Positions 34,801-46,500 of a stretch of DNA of 64,000 nt are shown here, piece after piece. The notes below the pieces were generated by a model that was given only the letters and a program-made list of their open reading frames with translations, did no database searches and was not told where the DNA came from. Position 1 is the stretch's first letter; every line of letters starts with the position of its first letter. Where the stretch lies: NCBI GenBank assembly GCA_035048485.1, contig CM068588.1:22714324-22778323 (forward strand), in the 5' to 3' direction. This DNA is from Pteria penguin (lineage: Eukaryota > Mollusca > Bivalvia > Pterioida > Pteriidae). The position numbers and the translations under genes were made by a program.

Positions 34801-37800
34801 GATTTTAGAGTTTCGTCCATCCTATCACCATTGTTTGGCACTGATTATTTTTATTGCATTGTATATTTAGTACAATTAAATCTTTAAAATTGTTTTATTT
34901 ACTGCTTCTTTGTGTCTTCTCCACCTTCATAATGCTTTATCACCTCACCTCAGCTGATAATTGTATTTCCATTACACAGATTTTGACTGAATATTGGGCA
35001 ATATTTATACATTATCAGACTTGAACCTGGTTACACAGTGCATTGTTAAATTAGAAATAAATAAGCCGTTAATTTTAAGTTCAAATTTTAACTTGAACTT
35101 AGTTCACTACATGGTTAAATATGTTAAGCAATCATGTAGTTTGTTAACCATGAACTCTTCAAGAAGCAAATTTTACATTTTTGTATAAATGATTAATTGT
35201 AGGATACAAGATGAGGTTTCAAATTTGAGAAAGGACTTGGAAAAACAGAAGGAAGATATAATTCAGTTCTATGAAATGGAGCTTCAAACCATTCACAAAA
35301 GGCAAAGCCAAGAAATTGAGAGACAATTTAGTCTGTCTTTTGAGGAATCTTCATCACTTCTTGTCAGTAAGACAGAGGAAATAGGGAAATTTCATCACTC
35401 GAAACTACAGGAAACAATTAAAAGGCATTATGATGATCTCAGAAGCTACTTCAAACAACAAAAGATTGAGGGGACTGGAGAGTTAAGTTATCCATATCAC
35501 CTCAAGTCATATACTTCTTGTGAAAAATATCCCAGTAAAGATTTAAGAAGTTCCTGGGAGAAAAAAGATTCCACTTCCATTAATGAGAGAAGTTGGTCTT
35601 CAGAACAAAGCCCTGTGTTATATAAAAAACAACAAAATAATCCAGAAAATTTACCACCTTTGAGTGAAAATAAAGAAGAATTATGTGACACGTTTCCACC
35701 AGAAATTCAAGAGCGGTTGACAGCTATGCACTTGAAGCATAAAGAAGAGAGAGAGAGAATTTTAAAAGAAATAGAGGAAAGGGAATATGACTCTAAAGAA
35801 ACAAACATGTACACTTTACAAAATATTGTTGATCAAAGGGGAGACAACAGTGACAGACAATTTAATGGTTTGGAGTCCAGTTATAAGAAATCAAACAAAG
35901 AATCAGAGGTAGTGAATTTTAAGTCCCCTGGTTTCTCTAATGAAAGATCAACATGGAGTTCTAATGTATTGTTTCACAAGATTAATCCTTCGCCAATTGC
36001 AGCAGTCAAACCTCAACCAAAGCAAACTGAATCTCAGCAGAGTAGTGCATCAGGAAATGAGGATGGACAGAGAGATAAGTGGAAACAGAGAGGTCATATA
36101 TTACCTCAACGTCAGTCACAAAGAATAGCTGCTAATGCTAGAACAAATTTCTCACAAGACAGAGATAAAGATATTGAAGATAATTCCAAAATTTCTCAGA
36201 GCATTGGAACTTTCATTGTACAGAGTGAAGAAACTACTGCAAATTGGATTGCTGAAAGTGACAATGGTAAGAATAAGGGAAAATATGGAAGGGATTCCGA
36301 AGGTTGTCAAGACTTAAAAGAAATGAATAAAGAGGTAGAGATGAAGATCAAAGATGAAAACTTGGGTAGCAGGCATATAGCAAAATATCATAATATTGTT
36401 AAACCAATTCAAGTATATTCCAGCTCTTCAGGCTTGTGTAATTACCTTTACCAACAGAATGCAAATCAATCAAAGAAATCTACCACAACAAGAGAGAATT
36501 TCACAAGACCCAGCATAAGAACACCAGCTAAACCAAATAGAAGCTATACCAAGTCAAATTCCTCAGTCTATGATTTCACAGGTGAACATTCTCCTAGACA
36601 GTTCAACTTTGAAATAATGAAGAAAAACAGACCCAGAAATTCCCTATTCAGGTATTTATAAGACCAAAATATTTGTACAAAAATATTTTAACAAAACAAA
36701 ATCATAAACTGATTCAATTGTGTTCAATACACATGAAATACTAATTTGTACAACATTGTTTTATTTCCTTAAAATTTCCTGAAACGATATATAGATCTTA
36801 TGCATTTTTATACTCGCTGTAAACTGAGTATTTCACATAATTTGGACTGGAAGTTACATATGGATACTGAATAACAAATTTGCTCCTTCAGTCCAATAAA
36901 GTTGTATACTTACCAGGTAATTATTGCTGCCAAATAAATCTTATTTATGTGACCAGTGATATTTTGTGATAAAAAATTGTTGAGGCACTGTCTCCCCAAT
37001 CAACAAATTTTCTAAGATCATCAAAATACAAGAAAATACTTGTTTCATGCATTATAAGGGCTTAACATTGATGTGTGGTAACCCTATTGTTGAAATACTA
37101 TCTTAAAAACTGTTGACAAAAGACATGGTGTCCAGACATTATATGATAAAGTGAAGTTTTAGTTATGTTAATTTTAGAAAAAGTAGATACAACTACAAGT
37201 ACAACATAGACAACAAATATTTCAGCTGTTAATACACAGGGAAGAAAATATGCTTCATGTTAAATAGAAAATGAGTTTGACATGTGTGATAGAAAATATA
37301 TATTTCTTGTCTAAATATTAACCTAAACTTAACAGTCAAAGGTAAGAAACCATAATGAGTTCCATTGATGCACTTTATCCCACTAGCCAAAGCCTGTGCC
37401 TGCTAGGTCTCCCATCCAAAGGGGGTGGGGGTGGGGTGGAGGAGAGATGTTTGTATTTGTGACTAATTAGAATTGCTCAGACATGAAATTATTTATAATA
37501 TGAGATTAAAAGTTCTTGTATTTGATTTATTATTATTATACAATAGTGAGAAATCTTTAAAAAAAATCCTTTATAGCACAGCAAAACCAGAAAAGGGAAA
37601 CTTTACTGTGAGTGTCTGCACTTGAGATTATTGATTACAATATTATATTGTTCTTGTTCACTGTTACAGTTTCTTATTTGTTATCCTGAATTCTTGTTTT
37701 GTTATGTCTATGTTCAGATATATAATCATCTTATACATGCATCATAACAGTAATCACTGTATAAATTTATGAAATTATAAAATGTTTTTTACCATCACAT

Positions 37801-40800
37801 TTCAAGTATATGTATATATATAGTCTTATAGATAATTCTACATGTATGATTACTCATATAAGAAAAGCTTGCAGCATGTTTATGCTCATTTGATAAAGTT
37901 CTACATTTTATATCTTTTTTCAGACAAACGGTTGTGTTTCCTCACCTTTGTCAGAGAACAAAGTCTCCATCAAAAGGAAGAAGCAAATTGATAAACTTAA
38001 GTCACCTGTTGCTTTGCTGTTTGGAAAATACAAGACTGATGTGCAAGGTTTGAATTTATCTATGAAATAACGATATTCTAAGAATGGGAGACAATTGTCC
38101 AAGTGGAGGATTAAGAGTTGATACGTAGGGCTTTCACCTTGCCCTTCCATATATTCCAATATGGTGTTATAGTAGAAAGGCAGAAGTACAAGGCAAAACC
38201 ATATATGGCTGTATTACTGATAGTACCAGTGAAATTGATTTTAATTTGTTCTCAGAAGAATATGCAGAATCATATAGACTGAAATACATTGAACAGTCAA
38301 ACCTGTTTTAAGCAACCACAAAAGAGAAGGTGGAAAAGTGGTCACTGAAGACAGGTGCTATCTTAATATAGGTTGAGTTTGTATAAACAATAAGTCAAAA
38401 GGAAAAGAGAAACATGATTGTTAAGAAAGGTTATTGTTAAATACAGGTGGTAGGTTTTACAGGTACATTAATCTAAGACTTTCACTATTCCTCCTGGGAA
38501 CCTGGCCTCCTGTCTGATTGTAGGCCATGATCACTGTGTGTCAGCTGTGGTTGATTGATATGAATTATGCACTGTGACATAATATTTACTATCTTATCTG
38601 TTTTTGCAGAAATATATGAATATCCAAGATAATAACCTTTTGTTTGATAAATATTTAAACAATTTCTACAATTTACTTATTTTGACAGATTCAGTATTTC
38701 CCAGATATGCTAAAAACAGACATGATGGTGTGTTCAGTAGTCCTGAAGTGCATGAAGTAACATCCTCTCAAAGAAACTTCAAGGATTCATTAAAGGTGTG
38801 AAGTGAACATTACCTTAAATAGTTATGGCATCAAGTCATGAGTCAATTCCACCCATCTTCAGATGTTTCATCCCTTAACCTTGAACATCCTTGGGATGAA
38901 TCTGGTGTGTAAGAAAAAAATATGATATTAGGCAACTAATCTTGTCTTTTATGTTACGGAAGGTTCGAAGTGTACAGATTGCAGAAACAAGTCAGAGACA
39001 GCCCAAAATTCTTTGCCCTGACATCATTCAAGGAATATTTTTCTGCCACTTGAAGGAAGAAATATTTCACTCAAGGGAATCATTTTGTGACCATTCTTTA
39101 AATGACAAAAAGGCTTCAACTTTTTTTTTATTTAAAAACATGCAGAAAGTGTTCACTTAGCTAGGAGCAGCCCAGTAAGTAATGAAAGTGAGTTAAGCCC
39201 TGCTCAGCCACTACAGTGTGTAGATAATGCAGATTTGGGACATGTTTTTCTTTATGTTTGTGAAATTGGCGATTCAGGAGGGAAGTAGATTTTGGTCCGT
39301 CTGTGTGCCGTTAAAGTTTAAGATTGGTCACATTTGTGAACAGTAAGAGATATAGGACTTTGATATTTCACATGTGTATTCTATGTTACAATACCTTTTT
39401 TGTAAAACTAGATGCAATTTCTCATAATTTTTTCTGTGGAAGCTATGGATCCACCTGAAGCAATAATGGATCTTGTATGTTAATAACACTGTGACACTGG
39501 GCCTCAGTTTGCTCCATCTCATCCAAAGGAATGATTGAAAGGCAAAAAATTGATAAATCATCATGGAAAATTTGACCGAAAGCTGGGATCAAACCATGGT
39601 CGTCAGATATGAAATCCAGAGTAATACCTCTAGACAAACCTTCCCCTTTGTGAACAGTAAGAGATGGGACTTTGATATTGCACATGTGTATTCCTTGTGA
39701 CAATATCTTTCTGTTGAAACCAAAATTGTTCATCCTGTGGCCTTGACTGTCAGCTTTGACATAATTTTCAAAAACCGTATCATCAGTCATAACTTGTGAG
39801 CTTTAGGAAATAGAGCTTTGATATTTCACATGAGTATGCCTTGTAACATCATTCTTTTTCTTATCCAAGTTATAGACTGCAACATTTTCCCTTTTCAAAA
39901 ACTTAGGTTATGATCTGGAGGTATCAACGTTCATAAACATGTTGCATCTTGAAATGGTAATGTGTTTGAAACCCTCATGCATAGGCAATGTAAAATACAG
40001 AATTGATTTTGAATGACCTATATCAGACTTTTAAATTTGCTTTAATTTCACTATAGTTTTGCCTATATGATAATGTCTATATAATGCTTGATAGATGTAT
40101 TTTGTACTTACAGTCAGACAGCTGTGATTCCTCTCCCTCTATGTCAGTGACCAAAATTTTCATAAAAAGAAAGAAACAGTCCAATAAGCTCAAGTCGCCT
40201 GTCAGTTCACTGTTCGGAAAATACAAGACTTATTTGCAAGGTATGAATCTTTGTAATCTTCTAAGACTCCACATGGGAAAGTACTTCTAGAGGTGAAGAC
40301 AAGATTGGTATTTTGAGAAAATTATGCAAAAAAGGTGACCTGAAATGAAATGTAATTTATATACATGTACATACAGTGATTATTTTATTATTTAGTATAA
40401 ATCAAAAAAGGACTTCAAACTCCTGTTATCATTTTTTAATTATTTCTGACCTCATTTTAAATCAATTGTCCACTAATCTGATGCACATTGATCATAAAAT
40501 ATGGATTTTCATTTCTCTGAAACATAGAGTAATCAAAGCACACCTCATAGCATATTTGCCAATCAAACATAATATAATCCTTATAGCAGCACAAACCAAG
40601 AACTTTGGTAGCTGTCCAAATGAAAAAAATTTAAAACCTTTTCACATGTTGCTTTCTTCTCAACACATGCACTGAAGCATAAAATATAGGTCATGACCTA
40701 GATCTGAAACTAAAATCCATCTTTACATACAAAGATACAACATTTGTGAAAGTTTGAACTTCCTAGCTGTCCAAATAAAAAAATAAAGATTTTTAACATT

Positions 40801-42482
40801 TTGCTCAAATTTTTCTTACAAGTGCACTGAAGGGGAAAATAGAGGTCATGACCTTAATCTGAAACCAGCATCCATCTTTGCATTCATAATTACATCAATT
40901 TTGCAAGTTTGAACTTCCTAGCTGTTCAAATGAAAAAATAAAACATTTTAACATTTTCTCAAATTTTTCTTACAAGTGCACTGAAGCAGAAAATATAGGT
41001 CATGACCTAAATCTAAAACCAGTATCCATCTTTGCATACATAGATACATCATTTGTGGAAGTTTGGATTTCCTAGATTTCCAAATCAAAAAACAAAACTT
41101 TTTAACATTTTGCTTAAATTTTCCTAACAAGTGCATTGGAGTGGAAAATATAGGGCATTTCCTAAATCTGAAACCATTATCCATATAAGTTTAAACTTCC
41201 TAGCTACAACAGTTCTCGAGTTATTGCCCGGACAGATGCCAACGCCGACGACGGGGTGATAGCATAAGCTCCCTCCCACTTTGTGAAGTGAGCTAAAAAG
41301 TATGTGCAGTATAATTGATAAACCAATAAAGATTAAATTTCAACTGGAGATCAAATTCTTCGACTTGAGCGTGTCATTTCCATCCAATATACATTTTGCT
41401 ACAACAGATTTCGTGGTTTGAAACTGATTTTTTTATTACATCAAATTGATAAATTTGTAGGCAACCCTTCCCCGAGTTAATTGATGAAAGTTTCTGAAAG
41501 TAATCATAAACCCATGTAGGTCTGTTGGTTGCATACTCAGCTCATGACAATTAAGTCTGAAGTTAAGATCCCACTGACCACTTGTCTATGTTCTGATGTT
41601 CACATTAGATGGTGAAAACCAAGATCTGGTGTCACAGTAGACACTGCCATGTAGAAGAAAGACTATGTTGCAGTTTGCACATAATAGATCCCTCATTGCT
41701 TTAGTCAGGTCTGTTGTATGATTTGACCTTTTTGTGGTGTGGCATAAAACAAAAAACAAACTAAATAAATTTATTATTTTCACAGATTCAGTGTTTCCTG
41801 GATATGCTTCCAACAGACATGATGGTGTGTTCAGCAGTCCTGAAGTGCATAAAATAACATCGCCCCAACAAAACTTCCAGGATTCATTCAAGGTGTGAAG
41901 TGTAATATAAGATAACTCATTGTATTTATGGTGCCTTAAACATTAATTTTTTTTCAAAGACAGTTCAAGACTGTTGTAATTTAATGATTATGCAATTATG
42001 CATCAAGAGGAAAAGCAGTATGAGTACCATACAAACTGTTTTCATTTTGCTCCTATATTTGGGTTATGTTTGAATTCTTACATTGCTTACCCGGTAATTG
42101 TATTACGATATGCATCCTACATATTACGAAGTTCTATACGTGCTACAAAATCTGAAGTATTTGTAGAATTGAAAATAAAAAATACTCATTAATGAGGTTG
42201 TAAAGGTGTTCACTAATTAACTTGACAGTGCAATTCTAGACTATAATCAAATATCTTACGATGATACATCAAAGGTAGCCATGGATGATGTAGAATCCCT
42301 TCTTTGGAGAAGTAGCATGCACAGATTTATTTACTTGTGAAAACGACATTTAATATTTTGATTTCTTTTAGAATAACAATGAGAGGAAGGAAGATAAACG
42401 ACGATACAGTTATGATGATGAATATTTAGAAATCTCGGAGGAAATTAATAAAAAGGCTTCAAAGAAGAGTAGATACAACTGA
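25814..42482 (+). CDS. Coiled-coil protein, probable IHO1/CCDC36 (Mer2 group) homologue
   Basis: Fifteen coding exons join in frame: 25814-25860, 27101-27185, 28532-28740, 30079-30127, 31411-31498, 32146-32249, 34403-34674, 35203-36651, 37577-37607, 37924-38047, 38689-38795, 40114-40240, 41786-41892, 42372-42482; a leader exon ending at 24498 makes fifteen in all. The product is about 969 residues. It starts MFTNQVSKRDLLYNSS, has QLQNSQYEFSQMS near residue 30, a Lys/Glu segment (SSSFQEKLMMNKVKAREND) near 100, a coiled coil from about 115 to 365, then a long Ser/Lys-rich disordered region with two copies of an exon-encoded repeat (779-933). Vertebrate IHO1 has a comparable order: short conserved N-terminus, SQF-type motif, basic segment, coiled coil, disordered tail. 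IHO1 recruits the meiotic break machinery to chromosome axes. Homology is inferred from layout and weak motif likeness, not a search. Confidence 0.6.
27642..27810 (-). mobile_element. TIR element (ACACCGATCCACTTT family), copy 2
   Basis: Reverse-oriented relative of 14879-15047 with ends AATACACCAATCCACTTT and GCGGATCGGTGTATT, and the shared interior (CCTATGACATCATAATCAAA, GATGTCATCATAGTCG). It directly abuts the element beginning at 27811. Confidence 0.8.
27811..28385. mobile_element. TIR element with internal tandem repeats
   Basis: Ends are GTCCCCTGCTTTTCGC and GCAAAGCAGGGGAC (imperfect inverted). Inside, a unit containing CATATTTGGCATGTGTGTCC, TATCATGTTACTTTGAC and GTAACTTTTTAACTGTAAG recurs at 27921, 28036, 28164 and 28292 (spacing 115, 128, 128). 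Diverged relatives of the unit are found at about 29.5, 39.3, 39.65, 43.8 and 47.0 kb. No coding capacity. Confidence 0.7.
28741..30078. other. Intron with degenerate repeat units
   Basis: 29540-29800 holds worn copies of the CTGCAAGAGATAGGGCTTTC type of unit. No extra exon is seen. Confidence 0.5.
30300..31000. repeat. Degenerate tandem repeat, about three units
   Basis: Strings such as AATAGACTGCAATTTTTGTT and TAAATCAAGTACCATGCAT (30521-30572) recur as ATAGACTATAATTATTGG and AAATCAAGTACCATGCATCC (30846-30892). A more worn middle unit lies between them, and a (TA)n run sits at 30601-30621. GGGGGCATTAAGTG at 30333 may be one boundary. Confidence 0.6.
31720..32060 (+). repeat. Dispersed intronic repeat
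   Basis: Its right end (CTTCAAACTAAGCGATTGG ... ACTAGGTGTTGCTCTTGTT) recurs at 33787-33838, and its left part (GAATGGAAAC ... TATGGTATGG) recurs in worn form at 32340-32480. This is an interspersed family. Ends and class are not resolved. Confidence 0.5.
32340..33845 (+). repeat. Second copy of the intronic repeat, probably interrupted
   Basis: Both halves of the family at 31720-32060 are present but about 1 kb apart. The middle (about 32540-33560) is unrelated, consistent with a later insertion whose ends I cannot fix. Confidence 0.4.
37924..38795 (+). repeat. Duplicated exon pair, unit 1 (IHO1-like gene)
   Basis: Exons 37924-38047 and 38689-38795 encode IKRKKQIDKLKSPV, LFGKYKTDVQ and DSVFPRYAKNRHDG, SSPEVHEVTSSQ. 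They are paralogous to exons 40114-40240 and 41786-41892, with identical phases (0, 1, 0) and matching boundaries. 28 of 36 residues in the second exon are the same in both units. Confidence 0.9.
39300..39840. repeat. Two worn units of the GTAAGAGATA repeat
   Basis: GAACAGTAAGAGATATAGGA with TTTGATATTTCACATGTGTA (39339-39380) recurs at 39652-39690 (GAACAGTAAGAGATGGGACT ...) and weakly near 39800. It resembles the units inside the 27811-28385 element. Confidence 0.6.
40575..41215 (+). repeat. Tandem repeat, about four units of ~150 bp
   Basis: TATAGGTCATGACCTA near 40688, 40843 and 40996, and a worn copy near 41152, each followed by AAACCAGTATCCATCTTTGC-like and GTTTGAACTTCCTAGCTG-like strings. 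The array ends in GCCAACGCCGACGACGGGG, a GC-rich string unlike the rest and probably an element terminus. Confidence 0.8.
41515..41768 (+). mobile_element. tRNA SINE, strongly diverged
   Basis: A worn head (TTGGTTGCATACTCAGCTC) is followed by TTAGATGGTGAAAACCAAG, ACATAATAGATCCCTCATTG, GTCTGTTGTATGATTTGACC and a CATAAAACAAAAAACAAAC tail. The order matches the other SINEs. Confidence 0.55.
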
Positions 42483-43532
42483 TACAATCAAATGGATAGT
42501 ATAATGTAAATGTCATGAAAATACATGGAATCCACATATGTTATCAATGACAAGCAACAGTATTCTTAATTCTAATGTTTATTTTTATTCCATTTTATTT
42601 TCTCCAATACAAAGTAAAAGGTGTTATTACTTATTGTTTTGTTACGTTTATGTAGAAATAAAAATTTGAGTATAAAAGGTTTATCTTTATGTATTCATAT
42701 TTGACACTATTTTGTTTGTGTTCATGACAATTTATTTTCAATCTTTGTGACGTGAAAAGATGACTTTTCAGATACACTTCCCATAATGGACTAAACTGTA
42801 ATAGTAAAATCCAGATAGTGGTCAAATATCATTGTGTAGGTCATATTTCAATGTAACATGCAAGTGAAGTTGGAAATGAGTTTGAAGTAGTTTTTCCTTC
42901 ACATATAATACAATAATTATTCAATGTTCAATGTTGAGCTGGCATAGCAAAGATGGTACTAAGCTTGTCACATTAACATTATAACATCCTTCATTTCTCA
43001 GTTGGGTCCATCACTTAAAGTCCCTTTAATATTGGTACAATGCACTGAGCAGATGTTGTCATCATATACATGAAACAATATTGGTGGGAAGTAAAACAAA
43101 GTTTCCAAGTGAAATTGAAAGGTGAATAGATAGACCTCATCAAGGTCTATTTTCTATTGAAGTTATCAGGCTTATACATATGGTGAAGCACGAGCCCAAC
43201 CGTTTCAAATGAAATTAATCAAAGTCTATCTACTCTTGAATTTTAGATGTCATGCTCTTGATAATTCTTGTGTATCAAAGCAAAATGCATTAAATAAACT
43301 TAATTACTGATGCTGGATAAACTGAGTCAATGTACATGTAGACCAGTTTTGCTTAATTTTATTTACATTTCTAATACATGTTTATTTCAGTAAAAGATAT
43401 GCTGCCTTTTTCATTACACTTTATTAATTGAAAAGCTCAGTACTTGTATTGCACAACAAAGAGTCCTTAGACACTAGCAGGTATATATGTACATGTAGTA
43501 CTGTAAATGGTGGTGCAATCTGGAACCATTAT
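42483..43532. other. 3' untranslated/intergenic region between convergent genes
   Basis: Plus-strand AATAAA at 42657-42662 fits the end of the IHO1-like gene. Minus-strand AATAAA at 43425-43420 and 43386-43381 fit the end of GPKOW. No gene is seen in between. Confidence 0.6.
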
Positions 43533-46500
43533 TCAGAAGTCATGAATATCACCAGAATATTCACAGATGTCATCGTAAGATAATTTGAGAACAAATTCAC
43601 TCTCTTGTACGAGCTGGACGACTGCTTGACATGTTTTCTTGTCTTTTTTCATAATCTGTGCAACCTACAAATTAGAAATAAATTATTCAAAGTCTTGTGA
43701 AAAACTTTTTAAAATTGTTTAAAATGATACAACAAGATGCATTTGAGAAATATGAATGTCCCCAGTGGCAACATTATATTAGCTGTTATCCTAAAACTAA
43801 GTCAAACTCCAAGGTCACAGGGTCAAAAGTTTGGTAACTAGAGAAAGGTCTTGTCACAACGAATACACATGTGAAATATGAAAGCCTTATCACTCACCAT
43901 AAAACAAATGTCAATTTAATTGCCAAAGACAGACACAAAAGCCAAAACCTAGATGCCTCTGAATTTTGGATTCTAGGGGCATAACATCATTGTTACAACA
44001 CCAATCTGCAACAGTCACTTTAAACAATATTCTTGAGACAGGTGATTCACCATCATAATCAGGACAGGTCCTCAAAAACCACCTTGTGAAATTCTTATTA
44101 GGAATGTTTTCAGTTGACCCTCCCATTTATGCATGAAACATTGCTAAATCAAATGATATAAAAATATTTTACACCTTGGTCATACCTAGGACAAACATTG
44201 AAAATTTTTCATGACATCGTCATGAAATTCAATAAACATTCCGCGAAAGTAATGGGTCAATAGAATATGGTTCTATATTTCAGATTTCGTCAGTTTTGAA
44301 TATAAATTACAATGTAGTCATGTTGCCTGTAAAACTGGTTAGACTGTATATATACAAGTACTAGAAGACCTTGTTTACTGGTTTCAGAGAGTTGCTGTAT
44401 ATCATATGATATTAAAACCAACCTTTCCTTTCTGTTTTCCATTGACAATGAGCACATAAGCTGAATCAGATTTTGGTATAACAGTTTCTAAGGATGATGA
44501 TGGTATATCTAAAAGAGAAAGGATGAACTTGGTGTCAGATTTTTTATATCTGATACAATTTTCTATTTTTAGCCTTTCAATAAACTTAGGACTGACATAT
44601 TATTCATTACTTCAACTTTGGTAAAACAGCATGTTTACTTTCCTATTTCTCAAAAATTGGTAACAGAAAGTGATCTGATGAGAATTCAGCTGTAAAGGTA
44701 TCGCTTGTACAATTGCTTTTTAAAAATATTTTAGACTCTGCTGATGAAAATTTAAATTGTTAGAAGTTTCACATCATAGTCTCAAGGATTTATCAAAAGG
44801 TCATAATTAAAAAAAAAAAGACTGAATTTGAAATAATGCTATAAATGTATAATTTTGTAAATGAAAGTTAGTTTACCATTTTGATATATGACAGAATTTT
44901 TTTTCAAATCTGTTGCAAAAAATAACTGATGACTAAAATATTTTAATTTTGTATAAATCTTAATCTGCCTTATATGTTGCTGTTTTAGTGTTTTGTTTGT
45001 TATCAGACAGAAATCATAATCAACCATATAAGATTAATAAAAAGAAATTATAAATAAAACCAAGATGACCAAAATTACTTTTTGAGGTGAGACTTGATGG
45101 AGAGTTGGCAATTACTTGCATAAGGGATACCTTAATGTTGGACTTGTTTGAAGCATCTCATCAAAATACAATTCAATCTAATTCACTTGAAACACGAATC
45201 CCTACAATTTCTGCTCAATTGATATCTTGATTTTACTGTGTGCATACATGTATTGTATTTTACTGTGTGTATACATGTATTATATTTTACTGTGTGTATA
45301 CATGTATTATATTTTACTGTGTGTATACATGTATTATATTTTACTATGTGTATACATGTATTATATTTTTATTCCTGATGACTCAAATTCAAGAAATTCA
45401 AATTCTCAATGTCGTCAATGAATTTCAAAGTAAAAACCTTAATTTTCTTTCATATTTATATATCAACAACACAACTTCATGGCTAAAATACAAAGGAAAA
45501 CGTTGAACATAGTACTGAGCAGGAATAAGTGTTGGTAAAACAAGAGTATCGGTAAAACTGATGGATGATACCCGAACGGCATTTATAATGCAGGAAATTG
45601 ATAACTCAATTCATATACAAAAATTCAGTAAAACTGATGGATGCTCCAAGAAGCACAGCAATAACGAAGGAAATGAATGACTCGATGTATAGAAAATCAT
45701 TGTATTAATTGATGACGATTTCAAATCTCAATGTATCATACTGATACCCAATTGAGTCTACTGTAAAACAAGTGATCACAGTATCTTAAACTAAAATGAG
45801 ACAGCTTGACCTTGATTAGTTATGAAATAAAACTTTTTGTCGTGAACATGACCTTTCAGAAATGACCTTAAGTGACCGTTGTCCAAAGCTCTTAACCTAA
45901 ATAACATATTTGGTGAAGTATGATCAAATTATGATGAAAGATGTAAGAGATATAAGTACTTCATGGTATTTTAAGTCATAGTTAATAAGTGACCTTAACC
46001 TTTCAGAAATGGCCTTGAGTGAACTTGGCCAAAAGTCCTTAACCTAAGTAACATTTTGGTGAAGTATGATCAAATTCTGATGAAAGGTGTAGGAGATATA
46101 AGTACTTCATGGTATTTTAAGTTGCATGTATAGTAAACAAGTGACCTTGACCTTTCAGAAATGACCTTTGTCCAAAACCCCTTAACCTAAATAATAATTT
46201 GGTGAAGTATGATCAAATTTTGATGAAAGGTTTAAGAGATAAGAGCTTGGACAGACACATGAACACAACAGGGAAGTATATGCTCCCCGAAAGTTTTCAG
46301 ATGCTCTGTTCAGACTATATGAACATTTACAAATCAAATGAGGACAGGTATACTCTACATCCATTTAACAAATTACTGCTTTCCACTTAATAGGAGTTAA
46401 AGTTAAAAATATTGAAATTCAATGTTAAAAGCGGCTGCATTTATATGACGAAGTAGTTTATTAAACTTATGAAGCACACTGATATAATTCTATAAATACA

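Larger units (their letters stand above)
40114..41892 (+). repeat. Duplicated exon pair, unit 2 (IHO1-like gene)
   Basis: Exons 40114-40240 and 41786-41892 encode IKRKKQSNKLKSPV, LFGKYKTYLQ and DSVFPGYASNRHDG, SSPEVHKITSPQ. The intron between them is long (1545 bases) because it holds a tandem repeat and a SINE. Confidence 0.9.

Noticed and set aside
45233..45368. CRISPR-like array
   Set aside because: Units are contiguous with no spacers, in an animal genome.
45227..45506. Overlapping frames giving repeated nine-residue peptides
   Set aside because: Explained by a 27-bp minisatellite in an intron; all frames stay open because the unit is a multiple of three.
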